A stretch of 64,000 nt of DNA from Glaciimonas sp. PAMC28666 (lineage in GTDB: Bacteria > Pseudomonadota > Gammaproteobacteria > Burkholderiales > Burkholderiaceae_D). Positions within the stretch are counted from its first letter, which is position 1; each line of letters starts with the position of its first letter. Where the stretch lies: the NCBI RefSeq assembly GCF_016917355.1, contig NZ_CP070304.1, forward strand, positions 1,612,001 to 1,676,000, written 5' to 3'. The position numbers and the translations under genes were made by a program. This document shows, piece by piece, positions 32,001-39,018 of this stretch. The notes below the pieces were generated by a model. The model was given only the letters and a program-made list of their open reading frames with translations. It did not search any database and had not been told where the DNA came from.

Positions 32001-32731
32001 TCGACCGAAGCGCCTGACTCCACCACATCGGTCACGCATTTCATCGATACCCATAGCCCGGTGTAACGACTCATCGCCCAACCATGCATGCCGTAATCGA
32101 GATACTCCTGCACCGAAGAAGGATACAAGACCGGAATACCGCAAGCCTTCAGAATGTGTTCACTCTGGTGCGCGGTGGTCGAGGATTTGGCTGCGTGATC
32201 ATCGCCTGCCAACACCAATACGCCGCCATGTTTTGAGGTCCCCGCCATGTTAGCGTGTTTAAAAACGTCGCCGCAACGGTCAACGCCGGGACCCTTTCCA
32301 TACCATAATCCAAAAACGCCATCGTATTGCGCACCGGGAAACAAGTTAACCTGTTGCGTACCCCAAACACTGGTTGCAGCGAGATCTTCGTTCATACCCG
32401 GGTGAAATTTAACGTTGTGGGCGTCCAGGTATTTTTTTGCCTTGGCCGCCATCAGATCGACACCGCCCAGCGGCGATCCGCGATAGCCCGTGATATATCC
32501 GGCGGTATTTAGCCCGGCCAATACGTCGCGTTGGTGTTGCAACATTGGCAAGCGAATGATCGCTTGCGTGCCCGTCATAAAGGCCCGCCCACGTTCAAGC
32601 GTGAATTTATCGTCTAGCGAAATGGGGATAGATGATTCGCCCGTATGAGGGCCGATATCTTGGTCGGATGCCGGGGGTGTCGCTAAAGGCGAGTCGGTGG
32701 TCAGCAAATCTGCCGTTAATGGTGCGTTCAT
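29021..32731 (-). CDS. Indolepyruvate ferredoxin oxidoreductase, fused subunits
   Basis: A 1236-residue fusion enzyme that oxidatively decarboxylates aryl pyruvates (indolepyruvate, phenylpyruvate) to acyl-CoA with ferredoxin. In order: an N-terminal TPP-enzyme part (GYRGSPLGGVD near residue 82, HQSEH), the second TPP part with GGEGVNWIGQAPF and GDGTYFHSG, a cysteine-rich Fe-S region (CEGCGDCSVQSNC), a gamma domain beginning GILVTGIGGTGVVTIGQ, and a C-terminal extension. This single-chain form is typical of proteobacteria. It sits with phenylalanine hydroxylase and HPPD genes on the same strand, consistent with aromatic amino acid catabolism. Confidence 0.9.
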   Translation of the reverse strand: MNAPLTADLLTTDSPLATPPASDQDIGPHTGESSIPISLDDKFTLERGRAFMTGTQAIIRLPMLQHQRDVLAGLNTAGYITGYRGSPLGGVDLMAAKAKKYLDAHNVKFHPGMNEDLAATSVWGTQQVNLFPGAQYDGVFGLWYGKGPGVDRCGDVFKHANMAGTSKHGGVLVLAGDDHAAKSSTTAHQSEHILKACGIPVLYPSSVQEYLDYGMHGWAMSRYTGLWVSMKCVTDVVESGASVELDPDRVQIVLPADFEMPVDGLNIRLPDTVLGQEARMNNYKWYAALAYARANKLNKIIWDSPRARIGIITAGKSYLDTRQALADLGIDESIARDIGIRLFKVGMTWPLEAEGVREFAQGLEEILVVEEKRQILEYQLKEELYNWRDDVRPRVVGKFDDTGEWSNHGAGHGDWLLPATYELNPAQIARAIATRISKYFAGHPVEQRVKERVAYLEAKETLLNISSKPDPNKDRVPHFCSGCPHNTSTKLPEGSRGLAGIGCHYMVLWMDRETSTFTHMGGEGVNWIGQAPFTSEKHVFANLGDGTYFHSGLLAIRASVAAKVNITYKILYNDAVAMTGGQAFDGPLDPAMISRQIAAEGVTPIIVVTDEPDKYPPSTDWAPGVTIRHRSELDAVQRELREIVGASAMIYDQTCASEKRRRRKRNEYPDPAKRAVINEAVCEGCGDCSVQSNCLSVEPLETEFGRKRQINQSSCNKDFSCVTGFCPSFVTVEGGNLKKPKKLAVTPTAGGSATDVHKKIAEPVVKLPTPILPTTSRPYGILVTGIGGTGVVTIGQILAMAAHVEGKGCSVLDMSGLAQKGGPVMSHVRLSDHPDDLHSTRVGTGDADLVIGCDAIVTASRDALSRMGEGRTFAAINATRTPTAAFVKNPDWQSPDAAAEKDIRAACGNDRVEFIDAGRIATALMGDGIATNMFMLGYAWQKGWVPLTEASLMQAIELNALQVAFNKQAFAWGRTAACDPEGLDQRTRTSASPADSPAQVIEFKRTLTLDDVITRRVAFLSAYQNPAYAEQYRTFVANIQQTEHQLHADGATRGSTRLSMAVATYLFKLMAYKDEYEVARLYTDGVFSAKIANMFEGDYKIKFHLAPPLFAKHDANGHLIKQEFGPWMMRAFGVLAKCKFLRGSKLDIFGYTKERKEERDLITHYRQTIAALLPRLTLENLATAVAIASIPEEIRGYGHVKDRHLSAARVKELQLIKEFDHPSPVTQALAKSAIAA

Positions 32732-33001
32732 TCAGTCTCCGTGCCAAAAATTATGTTTTTGATTGCACTACGCCTAAGTTATCAGGCGCGGTTAAAACGT
32801 ATTCACCTTATGAGTAAATCATTCTTTTATATGTGCATGAGTTTTTGCTACATTCCCATCATAAGCCAACTTACGTGCTCACGCACAAACCGCATCTGAT
32901 AATCGCTGAGCTGGCTGGAGCAGAATCACGGGCCGCTAAGGGATTTCTTAATGATTCACAAAGTTGACTTCAGGTAACAACTGTAACAAGGCGTAAGTAC
33001 C

Positions 33002-33085
33002 ATGGAAAACCGATTGGGGAAGGCGTGTAATAGCAACTTGTTTGAAGCGGCTGATGACCTCCCCTGGACCGGTCGCTTTGAATAA
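33002..33085 (+). CDS. Possible 27-residue small ORF
   Basis: ATG at 33002 to TAA at 33083-33085, encoding a peptide ending AADDLPWTGRFE. AAGG lies ten bases before the ATG, and a TTGACT about 40 bases upstream could be a -35 element, though I cannot place a good -10. It is followed within 45 bases by a very strong plus-strand terminator that has no other gene to serve. I do not recognise the peptide. Alternatively the transcript is a non-coding small RNA. Confidence 0.35.
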   Translation: MENRLGKACNSNLFEAADDLPWTGRFE

Positions 33086-33092
33086 ACCTCCC

Positions 33093-33160
33093 TCTAGTGT
33101 TCCCTTTATTTCACTAGTTGCGGATTCTGCTCTCCCCGGCAGAATCCGCTTTTTTTTGCC
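33093..33160 (+). terminator. Orphan plus-strand terminator with preceding hairpin
   Basis: CTAGTG/CACTAG forms a first hairpin (33093-33118). Then GCGGATTCTGC pairs perfectly with GCAGAATCCGC around a short C-rich loop and is followed by eight T residues (about 33120-33160). The T run is on the plus strand, while both annotated neighbours are on the minus strand. Confidence 0.8.
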
Positions 33161-33216
33161 TGCAAACTTTCCCTGCCCGGGTAAAGAATTAACTTTCCAT
33201 TTAACGCAGGAATCCC

Positions 33217-33256
33217 GCTCAGTTGCTCAGTTGCTCAGCTGCTCAGCTGCTCAGCT
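33217..33256. repeat. 8-bp tandem repeat overlapping the phhA stop codon
   Basis: Five copies of GCTCAGYT (33217-33224, then every 8 bases to 33256). The phhA TGA (minus strand, 33251-33253) is in the last copy. Confidence 0.9.
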
Positions 33257-34195
33257 ATGCGGCAGGTTAATTTCATCCGGTTGCAAAGTGTTTGCCGCGA
33301 GTGGTGCGGATGCTGCCAATTTTTGATAAATCGGCAGGAAATCAGGCGCGGTTTCATTGAACAATTGCTGGAAGTCTTTAATCACAAAATAGGTTTCCTG
33401 ATATGAATCTATTTTGTATAAAGTGCGCATGATGCGCTCAAGATCAAACGGAATACGCCTAACCGCCGGACTAGTCAGACTATGCTCGATTTCTCCTCCC
33501 GACGACAAGATTCCCGCCCCATAGACGCGCAAACCCGCTGGACTTTCGATCAACCCGAATTCAATCGTGTACCAATACAGTCTCGCCAACATTGCAAGAC
33601 CATCCACTTTTAGCGCTTTTAATCCGCCCTTGCCGTACTCCTGCAAATGGTCCGCGAAAATAGGGTTGAACAATAAAGGCACGTGCCCGAAAAAGTCATG
33701 GAAAAGGTCCGGCTCAACGATGTAGTCAAACTCTTCAGGCTCACGTAACCAGACCGTGACGGGAAAGCGGCGGTTTGCCAGATGATTGAAAAAAGTATGA
33801 TCCGGCACCAAGCCTGGCACCGCGACCAAACGCCAGCCAGTGGCTTTAAACAAGCGGGCCGAGGTCTCATCAAAACGCGGGATGCCATCGGCGATGTTCA
33901 ATCGCTCCAGACTGTCGATGAAAACATCGCATGCCCGACCCGGAATTAACTTGGCCTGGCGCTGATATAAGCGCCGCCAAAGCGCGTGCTGCTCCGGTGT
34001 GTAAGCTTCCCATTCTTGCTGGACAACGTAATCCGCGTCAATTTTTCGGTAATCGCCGCGCAGCCCTACACCGTCTGATTTTTCCGCAACGGTTGCAAAA
34101 AAATCGGCTGTATTTACCGCGCTGTCCGGCTTTACAGCAGCATCAACTATGGTCGTGCTCAAGACTTCATTATTTACACGTGTGTTCATCATCAA
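33251..34195 (-). CDS. phhA: Phenylalanine 4-monooxygenase
   Basis: A 314-residue pterin-dependent aromatic amino acid hydroxylase converting phenylalanine to tyrosine. The iron ligands are in DLFHDFFGHVP (two His, about residues 169-174) and YWYTIEFGL (Glu); PGLVPDHTFF and GGEIEHSL are further active-site segments. Length is slightly above the bacterial average (about 290) because of a roughly 40-residue N-terminal extension. It lies upstream of the indolepyruvate oxidoreductase and downstream of hpd on the same strand. The usual pterin recycling enzyme gene phhB is not in the window. The C-terminus abuts a tandem repeat. Confidence 0.93.
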   Translation of the reverse strand: MMMNTRVNNEVLSTTIVDAAVKPDSAVNTADFFATVAEKSDGVGLRGDYRKIDADYVVQQEWEAYTPEQHALWRRLYQRQAKLIPGRACDVFIDSLERLNIADGIPRFDETSARLFKATGWRLVAVPGLVPDHTFFNHLANRRFPVTVWLREPEEFDYIVEPDLFHDFFGHVPLLFNPIFADHLQEYGKGGLKALKVDGLAMLARLYWYTIEFGLIESPAGLRVYGAGILSSGGEIEHSLTSPAVRRIPFDLERIMRTLYKIDSYQETYFVIKDFQQLFNETAPDFLPIYQKLAASAPLAANTLQPDEINLPHS

Positions 34196-34320
34196 TTCCT
34201 AACAAATCAGCTTGCATGCCGGTATCCGATCTACATTTCTGCCTTAACCCGCATATGCCCCAAGTGCACATATAAGTGCACCAATAAGCTCTCAGCAGAA
34301 GGATACCGGAGCTTTCCGGC

Positions 34321-35436
34321 TCAGTGTGGCGGACTCGCAGAAACGTCCGTTAAGACGCCCCGCTTGATCTGATCCAGCTCAATTGATTCGAACAGCGCCC
34401 GAAAATTTCCCTCGCCAAAACCTTGATCGCCTTTACGCTGAATGATCTCAAAAAAAATCGGACCAATCACATTTTGGGTAAATATCTGCAACAGTAGCTC
34501 CCGCTCAGTGGCGTTGCTATTGCCATCGATCAGAATACGCAATCGCTTCAGATCATCCAGCCGCTCGCCGTGTGCGGGCAAACGCCGATCAACAATATCG
34601 TAATACGTTTCTATCGTGTCCTGAAACGCAACATCGCGGGACTTCATGTCCGTGATGCTGGTATAAATATTATCTGTGCCCAACGCGATATGCTGGATAC
34701 CCTCACCATGATATAGATCGAGGTACTCGGCGATTTGCGATTTATCGTCAGAAGATTCATTAATCGGAATTCGAATTTTTCCGCACGGAGATGTCATCGC
34801 TTTCGACTTTAATCCCGTGAGTTTTCCTTCGATGTCGAAGTAACGTACTTCTCGGAAGTTAAACAGATTTTCATAGAAATCGGCCCATTCCTTCATGCGA
34901 CCACGATGTACATTGTGGGTCAGATGATCAATATAGGTCAGGCCGCATCCTGCCTGCTTTGCTTCCGCGCCGGGAATTGCCACGAAATCGACGTCGTAAA
35001 TGCTGATGTCGCCAATCCCGCCGATAGAAGTTTTGCCATGCCAACGATCTACAAAATAGATCAGCGAATCGCCCACGCCTTTAATAGCTGGAATGTTTAG
35101 CTCCATCGGCCCGGTACGATTATCAAATCCCCATGCACCTAATTCCAACGCCCGTTTATACGCAAACGCGGCATCCTGCACACGCAGCGCGATGGCACAA
35201 ACGGATGGGCCATGCTGACGCGCAAAACGCTGCGCAAACGAATCTTGCTCGGCGTTGATAATAAAATTGATATCGCCCTGACGATACAGCGTCACAGCTT
35301 TGTGACGGTGACGAGCAATCGCGGTGAAACCCATTTTTTCAAACAGCGCAGCCATTGCCGCAGGGTCCGGTGCCGCATATTCAATGAACTCGAAGCCATC
35401 CGTGCCCATAGGATTTTCCCAGGGTTGAAATTCCAT
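34321..35436 (-). CDS. hpd: 4-hydroxyphenylpyruvate dioxygenase
   Basis: A 371-residue Fe(II) dioxygenase turning 4-hydroxyphenylpyruvate into homogentisate. The three iron ligands are readable: His in YIDHLTHNV, His in GIQHIALGT and Glu in GPIFFEIIQRKG, and GFGEGNFRALFESIE is the C-terminal helix that closes the active site. The second of two close ATGs (35436) is chosen because GAGGAG is six bases before it; the first ATG directly touches the Shine-Dalgarno. It is divergent from an Lrp-type regulator and followed by phhA. The homogentisate ring-cleavage genes are not in the window. Confidence 0.95.
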   Translation of the reverse strand: MEFQPWENPMGTDGFEFIEYAAPDPAAMAALFEKMGFTAIARHRHKAVTLYRQGDINFIINAEQDSFAQRFARQHGPSVCAIALRVQDAAFAYKRALELGAWGFDNRTGPMELNIPAIKGVGDSLIYFVDRWHGKTSIGGIGDISIYDVDFVAIPGAEAKQAGCGLTYIDHLTHNVHRGRMKEWADFYENLFNFREVRYFDIEGKLTGLKSKAMTSPCGKIRIPINESSDDKSQIAEYLDLYHGEGIQHIALGTDNIYTSITDMKSRDVAFQDTIETYYDIVDRRLPAHGERLDDLKRLRILIDGNSNATERELLLQIFTQNVIGPIFFEIIQRKGDQGFGEGNFRALFESIELDQIKRGVLTDVSASPPH

Positions 35437-35639
35437 ATTCATCTCCTCAATGCGTTATTGGTCTGATAAGTACCGCCTTTGTCACAAGGCGGGCAGATAA
35501 AAATGCCTTAAGCGTCAATACTTCGACGGTCTCTGACTTTTAGTATAGTTGGATGCACCAGGCAGATAATTGCAAATAATCTGCGATTTCTTCGACTACA
35601 GCAGTAATATTGCTCAATTCATTGAATTTAGGGTGCTTT

Positions 35640-36152
35640 ATGGCTGGGATTGAGTTTGATAAAACTGATCGAAAAATTTTGGCGATTCTACAGGAGGACG
35701 GCCGCCTCTCTAACCAGGAGGTCGCCGAACGGGTCAATTTGTCGCCGTCGCCCTGTTTGCGCCGCATAAAGCGGTTGGAAGAAGCCGGGGTTATTCGACA
35801 ATACGTGGCGCTGCTAGACCCCGAAAAAATCGGTCTGGGCTTGCTAGCCTATGTTAACGTCCGCCTGGAAAAACACGGCGCCTCGCAAGTTAGCGCGGGT
35901 CGTTCAAGCACATCGGTCACGCATTCCCCGCGCGAAGATTTTTCGGCGTCGGTGACGCATTGGCCAGAAGTTGTTGCCTGTTATGCGATGACTGGTGAAA
36001 TGGATTATTTGTTGCGGGTGCATGTCGAAGACATGGCGCATTTTTCCCGCTTCATGATGGAGACGCTGTTGCGCCATCCGGCTGTCCTGGATGTGAAGTC
36101 GAGCTTCGCCCTGCGGCGGCTAAAGGATACAACGGCATTACCGCTGCTTTGA
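35640..36152 (+). CDS. Lrp/AsnC family transcriptional regulator
   Basis: A 170-residue regulator with an N-terminal winged helix-turn-helix (DKTDRKILAILQEDGRLSNQ, then LSPSPCLRRIKRLEEAG) and a C-terminal amino-acid-binding RAM domain (YAMTGEMDYLLRVHVED). Being divergent from hpd, it probably controls aromatic amino acid degradation in response to an amino acid. The frame opens at a TTG (35610), but the ATG at 35640 starts the family-like sequence. The start of the RAM domain carries about a dozen extra residues that look like a partial duplication (SVTH repeated 12 codons apart). Confidence 0.85.
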   Translation: MAGIEFDKTDRKILAILQEDGRLSNQEVAERVNLSPSPCLRRIKRLEEAGVIRQYVALLDPEKIGLGLLAYVNVRLEKHGASQVSAGRSSTSVTHSPREDFSASVTHWPEVVACYAMTGEMDYLLRVHVEDMAHFSRFMMETLLRHPAVLDVKSSFALRRLKDTTALPLL

Positions 36153-36208
36153 TAGTTTGCGATCAGAAAACCTGAGATAGCGGCACACCTCCATAGCCCT
36201 TTAGTTGA

Positions 36209-36871
36209 CTACTCGCGTTTAACCCAAGGCAAATTACCTAGCCATTTCAACGCGGCGCGCATGTTCGCTTTAAATGTGTAATCCAGCGTCGCTACCTGTT
36301 CCTGCATCGCTTCCTGAATCACCGTCGCAGGACTAGCTGGTAACAGTTTGAGATAAGCGTCTGCTTCGCCGTAATCGCGGTGAATCGTCATCCCGGCTTT
36401 TTTGGCAATATGCATCATGACTTTGTTCGACGATAAACAGTGCATATAGAGCGTATCGATATCGGCATTGCGGCAATGAATTCCGGCCCGCTCAAACAAG
36501 CGCGTCCCTACGCCCATGCCACGTGCAATCGAGGATACCGAGACACCAAACTCGGCGACCCGCTCTTTGGTGGTCGCTGCACGCATCGCTGGCAGTGCTT
36601 CACGCGGCGCAAAGGCCAGATGGCCGGCACCAAGCAATCGCAGTTTGCGGTCGTACACGCCAAAAATAGTATCGCGATCAAAATTCAGGCCGTCAACGTA
36701 GCGCGCCACCAACGCATCTGGCAATACAGAGCCAAAACGCAATAGCCGGTCGCCGCTGTCCAACGCCAGAAAATGACGCAACAGGCGCTTCCGCGCATGG
36801 CGTGACAATTCTTTCACGTAGATAGTCGGTCGTTGTATTTTCAGGGCTGCTGAACTGTCTGCGCCGTTCAT
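36209..36871 (-). CDS. GNAT family N-acetyltransferase
   Basis: A 220-residue protein with the acetyl-CoA-binding motif A segment VSSIARGMGVGTRLFERA (about residues 111-128) and the later LSSNKVMMHIAKKAGM helix found in GNAT enzymes. The N-terminal part (RLLRHFLALDSGDRLLRFG) resembles the acetyltransferase domains of Pat-type proteins. Substrate unknown. Its start overlaps the end of cca by four bases, so the two genes are translationally coupled. Confidence 0.8.
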   Translation of the reverse strand: MNGADSSAALKIQRPTIYVKELSRHARKRLLRHFLALDSGDRLLRFGSVLPDALVARYVDGLNFDRDTIFGVYDRKLRLLGAGHLAFAPREALPAMRAATTKERVAEFGVSVSSIARGMGVGTRLFERAGIHCRNADIDTLYMHCLSSNKVMMHIAKKAGMTIHRDYGEADAYLKLLPASPATVIQEAMQEQVATLDYTFKANMRAALKWLGNLPWVKRE

Positions 36872-38133
36872 AGTTCCTCTTGTTTCGGTGATATGGGACG
36901 TCCATCCCGTGCCGGAGCTGCCAGTATTGCAGCCTCGACCGCTGCAGTACGGGCGGCATGTATCGCCTCAGGTATGCGCTGCGGTTGATCTTTAAAGCCG
37001 CCTGCAATGTCACCGGCATTCACAGCCTGCGCCGCGCCCAACGCCATTTGCAAGAACGAGCGTTGCGGAAAGGGGCGTTCGGCGTAACCGGTCCTGCCGC
37101 GATAATCGCATTCGGTGGCCTCCAGCATCGCAAGGAACCGCTGTGGCTTGCGAAACGCATCGCAGCGTCCAAATAATGTGACCATGGTCTTGGCGCGCAA
37201 CTCAAAAGCGCGTCCTACATCGCCATGTTCGCGTGCAGTCATCAGTGCCAGATCGCGCACGTCGCCTGGGACTTTCAGCCGCTCGCATACTCGCTCGACC
37301 AACGCCACACCCATCCCTTCATGACCATGATGGCTGGGCCATCCGGAGGATGGGGTCACGCCCTTACCCACATCATGCATCAGCGCGGCAAAGCGCACCG
37401 GCAATGGATAGTTTTCCTTGGCGGCCATATCGATGACCAACATCACATGTTTGCCCGTATCAATTTCCGGATGATACTTTTCCGGTTGCGGGATACCCCA
37501 CAGAACATCAAGTTCAGGCACAATTCTCGCCAATGCACCGCAAGCACGCAACACCTCGAACATCCGTGACGGACGCGCCTCCATCAATCCACGCGCAAAT
37601 TCCTGCCATACCCGTTCGGGCACCAATGCATCCACTTCCCCTGCAGCCACCATTTGCTGCATCAATGCGTTCGTTTCGGGTGCCACGAAAAATTCAGTAA
37701 ATCGCGCAGCGAATCTGGCAACGCGTAAGATTCTCACAGGGTCTTCAGCAAAAGCCTCCGAGACGTGCCGAAAAGTGCGGGCCTGCAGATCTTTTTGCCC
37801 ACCGAAGGGGTCAACCAAAATACCATCGTCACCGCGTGCGATAGCGTTGATGGTCAGATCGCGGCGGATTAAATCTTGCTCCAGGGTGACGTCGGCGTCG
37901 GTATGAAATACAAACCCCTTGTAGCCCGGTGCCGTTTTACGTTCTGTGCGCGCAAGCGCATATTCTTCTTGCGTATCAGGATGTAAAAATACCGGAAAAT
38001 CTTTTCCAACAGGACGAAACCGGCGCGCCAGCATTTCTTCCGGCGTGGCCCCGACCACGACGAAATCGCGATCCTTTATGGCAAGACCCAGTAACTCATC
38101 GCGCACCGCGCCACCCACTACATAAATTTTCAT
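36868..38133 (-). CDS. cca: Multifunctional CCA-adding tRNA nucleotidyltransferase
   Basis: A 421-residue class II nucleotidyltransferase that builds and repairs the tRNA CCA end. The catalytic start is YVVGGAVRDELLGL and the two metal aspartates are in DRDFVV; RRDLTINAIA and RILRVARFAARF belong to the nucleotide-selecting and neck regions. The C-terminal HD phosphohydrolase domain carries ALMHDVGKG, so this is the bacterial multifunctional form. A GTG directly before the ATG also lies in frame; the ATG at 38133 is used. Both tRNAs in this window already encode CCA, so its role here is likely repair. Confidence 0.93.
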   Translation of the reverse strand: MKIYVVGGAVRDELLGLAIKDRDFVVVGATPEEMLARRFRPVGKDFPVFLHPDTQEEYALARTERKTAPGYKGFVFHTDADVTLEQDLIRRDLTINAIARGDDGILVDPFGGQKDLQARTFRHVSEAFAEDPVRILRVARFAARFTEFFVAPETNALMQQMVAAGEVDALVPERVWQEFARGLMEARPSRMFEVLRACGALARIVPELDVLWGIPQPEKYHPEIDTGKHVMLVIDMAAKENYPLPVRFAALMHDVGKGVTPSSGWPSHHGHEGMGVALVERVCERLKVPGDVRDLALMTAREHGDVGRAFELRAKTMVTLFGRCDAFRKPQRFLAMLEATECDYRGRTGYAERPFPQRSFLQMALGAAQAVNAGDIAGGFKDQPQRIPEAIHAARTAAVEAAILAAPARDGRPISPKQEEL

Positions 38134-38217
38134 CACAAATAGTATTTAACACCCAGCACTGAATTTAGAAACGCCAAAAAGATTACTCAAAATGAGCCGA
38201 CGACCAAACCACTATTC

Positions 38218-38919
38218 CTAACCGTGGTTCGGCAACACTTCTGGCTCGTCGATTGCTTCACGCACCCATTGGGCTACCGCCGGATGGGCCTGAACCCGCT
38301 CGACATAAGCCTGCAGCGCCGGTGCCAGCGAGACACCGAAAATGCGGAAGCGCATGACGACCGGTGCGAAGAAAGCGTCTGCGATCGAGAAATCACCAAA
38401 CAGGAAGCGGTGGTGACCAAACTCCGACAAACAGTTTTCCCATATTTCGCTAATGCGGCCGATGTCTCCTTGAGACTGCGGCGTGCGCCCCTGACCGGGA
38501 TGGCTGGCGCGAATATCCATCGACATCGCAGAGCGAATTCCGGCGAAGCCAGAATGCATTTCGGCACAAACGGAGCGTGCAATCGCACGCGCGGCGCTAT
38601 CTTTCGGCCACATCCCCGCCTCCGGAAATTGCTCCGCCAAATATTCGCAGATCGCCAGCGAATCCCAAATATGCAAATCGCCGACCATCAGCACGGGTAC
38701 CTTACCGGCAGCCGAATACCGCGCAATATCCGTCGCGGTCGTCGGCTGATCCAGCAAGATCCGCACTTCATTAAATGGAATGCCAAACGCTTTCAGGACG
38801 ACCCAGGGACGCATCGACCAGGACGAATAGTTTTTGTTGCCAATGACCAGCGTCATCGCCGGCTTGCCAGCATTTTTCAGCACTTCAGACAAAGTTGCAT
38901 CGCGTTGTGTAGTTTGCAT
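38218..38919 (-). CDS. Glutathione S-transferase family protein
   Basis: A 233-residue protein with a thioredoxin-like N-terminal domain (LVIGNKNYSSWSMRPWVVLKAFG, with the Ser of NYSSWS as likely glutathione-activating residue; cis-Pro in GKVPVL; the SLAICEYLAE glutathione-binding Ser). The C-terminal helical domain includes FGDFSIADAFFAPVVMRF. The true start may be the internal Met near residue 23, since relatives begin close to MTLVIGN. Substrate unknown. Transcribed alone, upstream of cca. Confidence 0.85.
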   Translation of the reverse strand: MQTTQRDATLSEVLKNAGKPAMTLVIGNKNYSSWSMRPWVVLKAFGIPFNEVRILLDQPTTATDIARYSAAGKVPVLMVGDLHIWDSLAICEYLAEQFPEAGMWPKDSAARAIARSVCAEMHSGFAGIRSAMSMDIRASHPGQGRTPQSQGDIGRISEIWENCLSEFGHHRFLFGDFSIADAFFAPVVMRFRIFGVSLAPALQAYVERVQAHPAVAQWVREAIDEPEVLPNHG

Positions 38920-39018
38920 AATTTACTTTTAGCATCCGTTCTGAAAAAGTGTCATTGGCCGATTTTTATTAACTGGTTTTCATTACTATATTGCGCCGCT
39001 ATCTATAACTGCTGCGAG

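Larger units (their letters stand above)
32732..33216. other. Intergenic region between the indolepyruvate oxidoreductase and phhA
   Basis: The region holds the minus-strand promoter area of the oxidoreductase gene and, on the plus strand, a possible short ORF and an orphan terminator described separately. The plus-strand frame at 33042-33326 runs through the terminator and into phhA antisense, so it is not a gene. Confidence 0.6.

Noticed and set aside
33042-33326. 94-codon plus-strand frame across the phhA end
   Set aside because: It reads through a strong terminator and into phhA antisense.
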